The position numbers and the translations under genes were made by a program. Below are positions 35,257 to 44,734 of a DNA stretch of 64,000 nucleotides, piece by piece. A model generated the notes under the pieces. It saw only the letters and a program-made list of their open reading frames with translations. It did not search any database and had not been told where the DNA came from. Source of the DNA: Sclerotinia nivalis (Eukaryota > Ascomycota > Leotiomycetes > Helotiales > Sclerotiniaceae); NCBI GenBank assembly GCA_029531795.1, contig JAPEIS010000001.1, forward strand, positions 2,666,001 to 2,730,000, read 5' to 3'. Numbering within the stretch: position 1 is the first letter of the stretch; every line of letters begins with the position of its first letter.

Positions 35257-36640
35257 ATGGCACCACACAAATACCCTCTGGTAAAACTACCACACCCTTT
35301 CCTTACCACATACCGTGTAAACACTGTTGCCGAAACGACGCCAGCCAGACATACTTTGACACTGGATAGTCAACAACCCACAGCTGGAAAACCTCTACCT
35401 CAACCACTACACTCCGATTCTCTCTCATGGCTTGATTTGATGTCTAGGCCCGAAGCTGAGTGCCCGCCTCCATCTGATAATACCGCCTGGGCAAGAGCGT
35501 GTCGAAGCCCGCAAACCACCTTTCAATGGACGGGGAACAATGCGCCTGCTTTGGGTCAAATCTGGAATTTGGTCCACGCAATATACCTCGCTCATCCCAC
35601 TTTAGAGTATTTCCGACTGACTCTGCTTGGATCTGAGAAGGAGGTCATTCGCAGCGAGTTATTATCTACTGGTTTAGGAATTGATCACCCAAAACCATGG
35701 CGGTTTTCAAAGGCGGCAGCAACCGCAGCACCCACGGAAGGATTATTGATCCTTCGAGGTGCATTCTGGCAAGGATCAGCCTCACCATTGGGCCCTCGTC
35801 CTATCTGGGCGATTGGAGATGGCACCGATGGACCCATTCGAGGATCTCTAGCCCAATATCCCGTTATGCCTGAAAACCACCAACTTACCATGAAATTTCC
35901 TGAAGAAGCTGTCTATACTCACCATCCAATACGTCGCCCCAAACCACATCCTGGATCCATTTGCTACAGTCGTTACATCCCCGAATTGGACGAGCATTTC
36001 TCTCTCGAAGTGGTTGATTGGCAAAATGATGCACATTTGAAAACGTTCAACACATGGCAAAATGATCCACGTGTTGCTAAGGGTTGGAATGAAACGGGGA
36101 CATTGGAACAGCATCGTGAATATCTACGCAAGTTGCATTTTGATCCTCACGTGCTGTGCCTGTTTGGGCGCTTCAACGATACCCGATTCTCCTATTTTGA
36201 GCTCTATTGGGCAAAAGTAAGTTTCAATCTCTATTTATGGTTCGTTGACACTGACATTTACCTTGCAGGAGGATCACTATGGCGCGCACTACAACGCCGG
36301 AGATTATGATCGTGGACGCCACTCACTCGTTGGCGACGCCTCATTCCGTGGCCCACAGCGTGTAAATGCGTGGTACTCGAGTTGTATCCATTATGTATTC
36401 CTAGACGATCCGCGAACTGCAAATGCAGTTGGAGAGCCAAAAGCCACAGGTGCCATCATTTTGTCTTATGAGAATGCCCAGGGTCTTACCATTGGAAAGT
36501 ATGTTGATCTAGGACACAAACGATCTGTCCATTCAATTTGTAGTCGCGAAAAATGGTTTCAGCTATGTCCTCTATTTTGGGATGGAAGGAACCAGCCGTT
36601 GGAATCTGCGGATCGAGCAGCGTGGAATGCGAAGTTGTGA
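35257..36640 (+). CDS. sidF: SidF-type hydroxyornithine acyltransferase with PTS1
   Basis: Exons 35257-36216 and 36269-36640 (52-nt intron, phase 0, junction [12 protein letters not shown]) give 443 residues. The C-terminal half is the IucB/RhbD-type GNAT fold used by siderophore acyltransferases: [44 protein letters not shown] and [13 protein letters not shown] are characteristic. The last three residues are AKL, a PTS1 peroxisomal signal. SidF of Aspergillus transfers anhydromevalonyl from CoA to N5-hydroxyornithine and is also peroxisomal. The gene is divergent from the sidH-like gene and shares its promoter spacer. A SidL-type acetyltransferase (for ferricrocin) is the nearest alternative, but the PTS1 and the neighbours favour SidF. 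The ATG at 35257 is used. Confidence 0.88.
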
Positions 36641-37460
36641 GAGGGATAGCTTGGCTGTGCTGTTTGGGATGATGAGGATGATTGTACATAAATTAATTGT
36701 TTAGGATGGGGTTCGAAAAGGTGAGCAGTATTTACTCACCATGGCTATGCAAGATATATTTTGATAATAAAAATAGCTTTTCACCAACATGAATGAATTT
36801 GTTCAGTATAGCTAGTAATGAGGCGTTTTCTGGCCAGAGTCATTAAGTTGCATGATTGAAGTTGTTAGACAGGCTAGCACTCACAACCTTATAATTACTT
36901 GCATGAGAACTCTGGATGATATTTCGTAAGGTTTTACTTTTGACTGCACAATAATATAACCAAATCCACATTTTTATATCTTTCCATGAAAGAGATGAAC
37001 AAGTAGCCAGTTTGGTTCGACAATAGTATCAGATATCAACACTCCCTCAAATAATATCTCTACTTAAACCCTCAATGAAAAAATCGTTCCTTGCAATCAG
37101 TTCACCTCTTGATCCTACACCCTCAATTATTTTCACCAAAGAATGTGTTTGATTTTATAATTTATGGGGTTAGAACAAGTCGGGGCATCCGTGACAAGAA
37201 AGCCGATGAGATCTGTATTGCATCAAAATACCCCCAGCATCGCCTTGTACGTACTCAATCGTTAGAAACCCCCAAGAGACCCCTGCGCCCAGACCCAAAT
37301 CTCAAGACCAATATGCGATTTACATGGTGGCAGCTTAAACAACCGATCCCTGTGTATGCCGGCCTCAATGACTTCAACCCCCCCAAAAAAGCTTCCACCA
37401 TCAACGACATGTTCTTAAATTGCAACAGGAAGACCAATACAAAAATTCCCAACTTGTTCT
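36641..37460. other. 0.8 kb spacer between convergent genes
   Basis: 3' flanks of the SidF-like gene and the GPI-anchored protein gene. An open frame on the plus strand (37091-37507) runs antisense into the GPI gene's last exon and shows no domain; it is not called. Otherwise AT-rich sequence. Confidence 0.5.
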
Positions 37461-38146
37461 CTACAGTGCCAAAGCTCCAATTGCAATCCCAAGTGCCAAC
37501 ATCATAATATTTCCCTATAAATCACAGCAATTAGTCCCAATCCACTTTCACCCACTCCAAATAACAAAAACAACGAATAAGAAGACCAACATACCATCTT
37601 ATCCGCTCCTTTCCCAGCCTCACTACTCGCCTCCTGAAGCTTCGCCGTCCCAGTAGGTGTCCCAGCAGGCGTCCCGGTGACAACCACCGTAGTACCCACC
37701 GTCCCACTCGCAGGCAAATTTGCATTTCCCCCCAGTAACCCACTATTTCCCACCGGCCCTGCAGTCTGTACACTCTGTTGCTCACTCTCACCCACGCTCA
37801 CACTCGAGCTCGTACTGGTACTCCTCACCGTCGACGTCACCAGACTCGAAGCACCTACAAGCGTCCCATTCACAATACCATTAACACGCGTCTCACAATT
37901 TGCGTCCGAGTCGCAGGTTGTGCTGACCTGTGAGATACTGGAGCTTCCGCGACCGTTTGCGAAAGAACTAGAGGATGAGGAGAATGAGGATGAGGATGAT
38001 TGGCTGTTGGATAGATCTGCTGAGGGAGCGAAGGATGCTGGGTCGGACATGGACGGGACGTCAATGTTCAGGGAAGGGAAGTCAATGGATTGGGCGTTGC
38101 TGAGAAGAGCGATGAGAGGGATGAGGAGAAAGTGATGTGGTTGCAT
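37461..38146 (-). CDS. Small Ser-rich GPI-anchored cell-surface protein
   Basis: Exons 38146-37595 and 37514-37461 (80-nt intron) give 201 residues. The N-terminus MQPHHFLLIPLIALLSNAQS is a signal peptide with likely cleavage near NAQ/SID. The middle is Ser/Thr-rich, with a run of FSSSSSSF, one short CDSDANCE pair of cysteines and several NGT/NG sites. The second exon encodes GNIMMLALGIAIGALAL, a short hydrophobic tail of GPI-attachment type that only appears when the intron is removed, which supports the splice. The mature protein would sit on the plasma membrane or cell wall. No enzyme domain is seen. It follows the siderophore block but lies on the opposite strand from sidF, and nothing links it to iron. 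Confidence 0.75.
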
Positions 38147-38556
38147 GGCTGTAGTTATAATTGATTGAGTATCTGTTAGGCAGAATGGAAATATAATGGC
38201 GGACTGAAGTCGTGTGATTTGGAAAAACTGTATGAAGCGAGCGACTGAATGGGTGAAGTGAGTAAGGATTTTGTCAGTGGGAATTAATCTGGTTGAAATT
38301 TTGGTACAGAGAGGCAATATTTCGGTAAACAGAGAAACTTTGCTCCGTGGAATGTAGGAGTGAGTCCCAAGTGACAACAGCATTCCTGGCGGGGGCCATC
38401 CGAAGACAAGCAGCAATGATGATAAACGAATTCATCAGGAACATGATCATCTGCTGCCTACATCATTACATGCCTGCATTGCCAGATTGAGAAAATAAAA
38501 CATTCAGATCAATATTTTACTATTTTAAATTAGATTTGAGTGAGGAATTTGTATGA
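38147..38556. promoter_or_regulatory. Promoter of the GPI-protein gene / 3' flank of the exoribonuclease gene
   Basis: 410 bp between two minus-strand genes. The reading frame of the GPI gene continues open upstream to about 38416 but the added residues precede the signal peptide and are not counted. No distinct motif recognised. Confidence 0.45.
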
Positions 38557-41500
38557 TTATGTCAAACGACGAATCACTTTAACAGTTATGCTACGTAAGT
38601 ATACATTGACATCCTCCAACTCAACCTCAAACAAATCGCCAGCTTTGACATCTCCAATATCAAAAGTCTCAGATCCTACCAATTTTGCATAGGCATCAAA
38701 GAAGTCCAATTCACCCCACGTGCTATCAAATCTAGCCTGGCTAGCAGTAAACCGAAAGGTGGGAGGAATGGCAGCCTCTTTAAACCGCCATGCGCGGACT
38801 AAGAAATGACATAGCCAATGTCTAATAGAATCCCTGTTGCCTTGTTTGATCATTCTTTCGCGGGCGTCAAGATGCGTTATGATGCGATCAAGCTCAACTT
38901 TTGAGAAAGGAAGAAAGTCTTCTTTAGTGTTACCTTTGAGATCATGCCCTAAACGTGCTTCTTCCCGAAGTGTTGCTTGGACTTGCCAGTGGAGTAATAA
39001 ATCTCCATATCGGCGCAGAGGGCTTGTACATTTAGCCATCATTTCAACGCCAACAGCTATATGCGGACCCGGTATGGTGGATGGAACTATTGAGCCAAGT
39101 AATTGAAAATATTGTAGAGCAATACTGACTGGAGGGTAGCCATGTTCGTCCAACGATGGTAATACGACCTCACTGTAGAAATCCAGTGGATCTTTTTTGC
39201 TTACGTTGCGAGGAGTGATACGATAAGGGATTGGGACACCTCTATCGTGGCACCATTGCGCTGCAACTTCAGCAGCGATTAGCATAAGTGGTGCAACTGC
39301 ATCTATTCTCGACCCCGGACTAGATTGTTCTTTCTGTAACTGGATCGTTGCCCCTGTGGGCGAGACTGACACATCGATTTGGGCAGAGCTCATGGAGACC
39401 CCGCCCTTGGCTATACGTTGCTTGAGCCGAGCATCGCCAATTTTGTGTAGTATTCGAAGGTCGTCTTTGTGCTCGTGAGAAAGCTGACTGCTCTGAAGCA
39501 TGTTCCTCTTCTCCGAAGCAGGGGTAATGGGTAAGCCAACGGTGGTGGTGGTAGTACTCATTTTAGACTTTTGAGAATCGCCTCCAGTAATGACTTCTTG
39601 AACTACCTGGGGCGTCATGTATTTTACATCTAGAATGGTGCGTGGAGATATCTGTGTCTCCAATATATCACCGTTAAGATTCATCTTCGCGCTAAATGTT
39701 AAAGAGGGACGGCTCGTGTCGAGACTGAGGTTATTTTGCACGAAATCAGACGGCAATAGGAAATGCACTTCATTGGGCGAGTAAATCGTCTCGGTTCGAT
39801 TTGCAATTTCATCCGCAACTTCACCCTTCGCTTCTAATCGTGACGCAGGATCCGCTGCATGAACATGAACCCAATACTCGTTTGGTGTTTCAGTGCGCTC
39901 GATGGATACTCCATCATCAACCTCATGAGCATTTGCAGCATCAATACAGTAAACAGGTAGATGGAAGTCCTTTCGGAGGGCCGACATACTGTCTTCTGAA
40001 GTAAAACAGTCTTTCTGGGGGACAATGTTGTAGCCGTGGTTGTGAACCCGGAGATCGTAGGCTACTCGATTCGCTGTAGGACTAATCTCACCAATTTCTT
40101 GCAAGAAAGTCCACCCGGTGCTTTGATCCAATTGGAAGTTCTCGTATCGTTCTATGAATCGAAGAAGGGCAGACCCCGCTGCATTGATTGTAGAATTGCG
40201 ATTAATGGTCTGGAAAGCCGCCCATGATTTTATAAATTCTGTATATGGTGATGGAGCAATTTTTTGTGGAACATTGTTGATATCCTCCGATGTAGTTAGC
40301 GGTTTGATGGTACCGTGAGTTGTTAGTTGACGTGATTTGCGACTCTCGTCTACAGCTCCCTGGCAATCTCTCACCCAATTCAGTAGAGAGCTTTTTTGAG
40401 CCTTCAAGTTCGTCGCTGGAGCCTTTTGATACTTACGAACTTCCTCGAGAACATAAATGATATTCTTTACCTCTGCTTTGGAGCTAATTTCGTACTGGCC
40501 GCCAGTTCTAGTTGCCCCTCTCAATTGTGGTCGAAAGCCAATTTCATCGCGCATAAGAGAACGATGTAGAGCATACAATGCAGGGTAAGAATGTGTACCA
40601 TCCTCGATCCTCGGAATGCTTTGTGGAATAACTTCATTAGCTAGCTCGACCAGTGTAGCGTACCGAAAAGATTTATCTCTAGCAACAAGACTGTGAGCAT
40701 GATCAAGCCTGGAAAAAGTGCTTCGATAAATCGCTTCAGATTCACCCCAGAACCCAAGCATCCGATCCAATATAGGCTTGGTTACTTCTCTAGGAATTTG
40801 TGGTTCAAGTTTGTGAATATTTGAAATATCCAATTGATCAGTTTCTAGCGAGGGTAGAAATGGTCGAATTATGTCCAGTTCATCATTCCCAATGAAGCCC
40901 GGCACATAAAAGTGTGTGGATTTCAAAGAGCCCTTCATTAAATTACCAGACATTGTATAAAATTCTGCCAATTCATCAACATCGCGTATATATATCGCAA
41001 GTTCCTGTCTCTGTCCTTTGCCACTAATCGGCTCATGTTAGTCCTGCTACATATGCTGGGAACGACAGAGTGGGTAGACACACATAACTTCGACGAGATC
41101 ACCAGGAATTAGGAATCCCCGCCTGCTTCCAATATCGACCAAATCATCAAACCTAACATTATGAATATCATCATTCACTACATCCTCTTCGTCGTCAATT
41201 TCGAACTTGGTTTCTTGGATTCGAGAGCTAGAATTTTCCATGGTACCAGGTGAAGCATTGTCATTGATTGTAACAGGAACATATTGACTGGCATGTTCTG
41301 CTTCCCACGCCCTTAGCCGCTCTCTAATCGGCGCCAACTCTTCCTTTCGTGTGGGCAAAACATCAGACGAATTGTGAAGTTGACCATTTTGCGTCCCTAT
41401 TTCGTCCCGTCTCTAGAGAGTAAGTTAGGAAAGTAGATTAAACCGAAGGAAAGGTTCTACGCACTACATAGCTGGTGCTAAATGACTTCGTATCTCGCCT

Positions 41501-41656
41501 TAATACTGTCTGTTTTGACCTCAATTGACCATTTTTATCCGAGCCTTGTAGCAGTTGTCGCCTTCCAATTGTTGCCCCGGAGTGAAGGTTTGCAAGGCAT
41601 TTCCAGCATACGAATGATTGCACATTCCGTCTTGGAAGCCGGGAACTCCTTAACAT
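38557..41656 (-). CDS. dss1: Mitochondrial RNase II-family exoribonuclease (Dss1/CYT-4 type)
   Basis: Exons 41656-41465, 41412-41089 and 41031-38557 give 996 residues. The N-terminus MLRSSRLPRRNVQS is Arg/Ser-rich and lacks acids, a mitochondrial presequence. An RNB catalytic domain occupies roughly residues 520-860: YCIDAANAHEVDDGVS carries the metal-binding Asp cluster, and CTSPLRRYGDLLLHWQ is the RNase II C-terminal signature. A short S1-like end follows. Dss1 in yeast is the nuclease of the mitochondrial degradosome and CYT-4 in Neurospora acts in mitochondrial RNA processing; this is the likely ortholog. The boundaries of the first two introns (52 and 57 nt) rest on frame and weak donors (GTGCGT, GTTATG), so a few residues near 64 and 172 may differ. 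Confidence 0.87.
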
Positions 41657-42166
41657 GGTGTCTACACACTATGGCAATGGCGTGTAGATTTTGGTAACAT
41701 GAAGATATTCAATCGGCAAAATTTCTCCATTTGATTTAAGATAACGTTTTACACGATGTTATCGCGTTCGCACGTGAAGCGATTAAAATATGGCCCAAGC
41801 GTCATCCGATTGTATTTATTTTCTACTCCACAATCAAACTCTTTCTTTTGGAAACTATTAAAAAATTGTTTTTCATATATCATAGCGGTAGAACCATTTT
41901 CACATAAACATTGAACTTTCAGAGCTTTCATATCAGGTAAGGTCTATTTCTATATGTCTATTATTCGACACATTCCATAACGTTACAATACGTTTGTATG
42001 ATGAACAAACTTTAGCATGTATTACCTGAAGATTTATCGTTTCGACGAGATTTCACTGTGGTCTACACCAAGATCTCTGACTACTCATAATCTTTGCACA
42101 TTCGTCTTTTGATTTTTATCATGGCATATAACTAATGAATTCTCTCATACAGATCTTTTCGAGATC
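41657..42166. promoter_or_regulatory. Divergent promoter, exoribonuclease / molybdopterin synthase subunit
   Basis: 510 bp shared by two head-to-head genes. A CTCATACAG sequence just before the plus-strand start could be the acceptor of a leader intron. Otherwise AT-rich. Confidence 0.45.
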
Positions 42167-42451
42167 ATGTCTGACTCTAGAGAAGGACAATTCACCATTC
42201 TTTATTTTGCTACAGCTAGCTCATACACATCGAAGAATTCCGAGGCTTTTTCTGCACCTCTACCTCTTTCGCAATTATTTGAGACTTTAGAGGATCGCTA
42301 CAATGGAATGAGAGATCAGGTGTTACGCAGTTGTCTGGTGACTATCAACTTGGAGTATGTTGATATCCCAGTGGGAGGCTCTGATAATCCGGAAATAATT
42401 ATCAAAGATGGGGATGAGGTTGCAATCATTCCACCAGTGAGCTCTGGATAA
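42167..42451 (+). CDS. cnxG: Molybdopterin synthase small (sulfur-carrier) subunit, MoaD/MOCS2A family
   Basis: A single exon of 94 residues with the ubiquitin-like MoaD fold: FTILYFATASSYT at the start, an L-rich middle (LSQLFETLEDRY), VTINLEYVDIPVG, and the diagnostic end KDGDEVAIIPPVSSG. The C-terminus is activated as a thiocarboxylate and donates sulfur to precursor Z in molybdenum cofactor synthesis. Unlike the usual Gly-Gly end, the penultimate residue here is Ser (GTG AGC TCT GGA TAA codes VSSG). The ATG at 42167 sits in context GATCATGTC. The large subunit is not in the window. The gene is head-to-head with the exoribonuclease gene. Confidence 0.85.
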   Translation: MSDSREGQFTILYFATASSYTSKNSEAFSAPLPLSQLFETLEDRYNGMRDQVLRSCLVTINLEYVDIPVGGSDNPEIIIKDGDEVAIIPPVSSG

Positions 42452-43367
42452 GGTAGTCAAATTTGGGAGCCATCTGTGATCTACGATACCATTCATGTTC
42501 CGTTCTAAAACTCTGAAGTCTATTTATTAGCATGTTATATTTGATTTTTGTGTTCTTCGTAAGTACCGTTAATATAATTTACATTTGTTCTTGAATTCTT
42601 CATTGTTTCTGCTTATCACGATGGCACCGGAAAGGCCCTTATTTACATTGTGATCATGGCAACTTAAAGAGATTGACTGGGCGAAACGCTAGAGGAAAAA
42701 TAGTCATCGACTAACGATCCTGCCAGCATATCCAATATATCTCCTTCGAATATTTAGGGCTTATGGGGACTCATACACTATCCGCGTAAAGCTAGATGTT
42801 GGTCAGCTGTTGGAGAAACTTATATTCTCCAAATATTTAGGGCTTAGAAAAACGTTTGAGTTTTTCTCGTGAAGCCACAAATTGAGGTGCTCTATGGGTT
42901 CGGTGCCAGGGGGGTAGCGACTCGAAGCCCGTGACTAGAAGGAGGTAAGTGGACAGTGCGAGGACAGTCGTGAGAGGATGTGAGAGTTTGCGAGGACAAA
43001 ATTTGAGGGAAATATTCCATATGAGGTGGTGAGGGAGGCATGGAAAAGGGTTGGGTATGGTATAAGGATGGCGGGATGATAAAGAGGGGAAGAATTGGAA
43101 GGGATACTGGACAAAAAAACCAAAAAGATCTTGGGATTTTTTTGGTTTGCAGGGATGGGAGGAGGCGGGCGTACTATACTTGAGAATTCAAGGACATCTT
43201 GGAGACCCCCTAGTTGTGCTTGAAGGGTTAGAAAAGGGAAAGCAACGCGGCAGGACTTTACAAGCTGGTAAAACACACAAGACGACTTGAGGTGAACAGC
43301 TACCAGATTGATTCTTGGATCATGTATTCATAGCCTCCACAAATCGATTTGCTGAAGATAGTTTGAT
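42452..43367. other. 0.9 kb spacer between convergent genes
   Basis: 3' flanks of the cnxG-like and PSI-protein genes. The 15-nt sequence AATATTTAGGGCTTA occurs twice in direct orientation (about 42749 and 42832). A minus-strand frame at 42935-43276 has no recognisable features. Nothing else is seen. Confidence 0.45.
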
Positions 43368-43890
43368 TCAAACATGACCTAATAATGGACGAGATTCCGG
43401 GGAAGGATTTCCTTGAACCACTACTGAGCGTTTTCTTTTCCAAAACCTTCTCGGATATCCCCCCCACACCTCCCACCACCCCTGATTTCTCTCTCCGTTT
43501 CCCATACATTTCATTATGAGGATGACGAGCCCCATTGCCAAAAGTGTCCCATAAATCGATCCCAAAAACGTCAAAAACGTGATCCTGAACAACGCATTAG
43601 TCTCGAGGTAAAAGACGTGGAATCAGCTAAATTTACGTGGAAACATGACAACCGAAAGGCCTAGCTCGCAACTCCCATCTTTCGGACCAAAGAGGGCAGA
43701 TATCACTGCTACGGATAGGAGCGAGGATTTGCATTGGAGATATGTTTGGGACGCAAGTAGATGATACAGGACACCACGAGCAAGGACCTATAGACAAACA
43801 ATCCCAGCAGTCTTGATGGCCCCAGCATTTGTATAGCAAATCATCGGAGGATTCGTTCTCTACGAATTTGCTCGATATGTTTGTGTTCAT
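43368..43890 (-). CDS. Small PSI-domain single-pass membrane protein
   Basis: Exons 43890-43637 and 43584-43368 (52-nt intron with CTAAT branch, junction CHVST|ITFLTFLG) give 156 residues. Residues ~20-60 read CWGHQDCWDC...PCSWCPVSSTC, a Cys-rich plexin-semaphorin-integrin (PSI) pattern with CSWC at its centre. One membrane segment follows (ITFLTFLGSIYGTLLAMGLV), then a basic, Trp-rich cytoplasmic tail ending SRPLLGHV. No cleavable signal peptide is visible, so the Cys-rich part would face the lumen by reverse signal-anchor insertion. Small proteins of this layout are found widely in filamentous fungi; no function is known to me. Confidence 0.72.
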
Positions 43891-44734
43891 GATAATTGTA
43901 TAGTTTTGGTGGCTTGAAAATAATCGGATTCGCCAGTCTGTGAGTTACCCCGCAACTCAGAAGATCAAGGGTTTCCGACAAAGCCAAGGTTGAGATATAT
44001 TAGACGACTTTTATTAAAAGAGATCGCATATCAGAAATTTATACAATAATACAATCTGGTTAGCTGTTCCTCGAGAGGCTGAGGTGTCTACTTTTCAAGC
44101 AAATAAAGTAGGAAAGAAGAAAGTATCTAAGTTGAGCTAGCAACCTAGGTTCGTAAGGTAGATGACGATAGGAACGTGAGCTGGCTGCGTCTGGATTATT
44201 TGTGTCCCCATCCGTCTAATTTGGAGTAAACATAAACATTGATTTCACAGTTTGGGAGGACTAATCAGATTCCAGCTTTCAATATCTAAAACCAATTTAA
44301 ATATTTACAGTTCATTCGTTGTCATAAGTATGCTTAATAAAATGAGGTATATATGATCTAAAGTCTAATATAAACCAATTTTGTCGAGTACGACTATTTG
44401 CACTACGATTGGTTACCTAGTAGGCACTTATACTACAAATTGTCAATTGTCGGATAGAAATGAAATGTGGTTTCTATGAGTACTCGAGTAGATTTATCAT
44501 TAATTAATTCATGGTCAATAGAAGTACCTACTACCTACCTCTCTTTCTACGGTAGATCTTTCAAGAGCCAACACAACAAGCTGTATCAAAAAGTGGTATG
44601 ACAAAACAAATTGTCAGCTTCCTCACCTACTTATTAGCGCCAAAATTTACATCAACGGATCTTTTTCATCGCATCCACGGCATCACAACTCTCCGATCGG
44701 ACAGTCGGCACGAAATCAACAATCTACAATCGCA
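43891..44734. promoter_or_regulatory. Divergent promoter, PSI protein / Zn2Cys6 factor
   Basis: 844 bp, AT-rich, between two outward genes. The last ~150 bp before the Zn2Cys6 ATG are pyrimidine/CA-rich leader. No distinct operator recognised. Confidence 0.4.

Noticed and set aside
37091..37507. 138-codon plus-strand frame
   Set aside because: Runs antisense to the last exon of the GPI-protein gene, which has a better-supported product.
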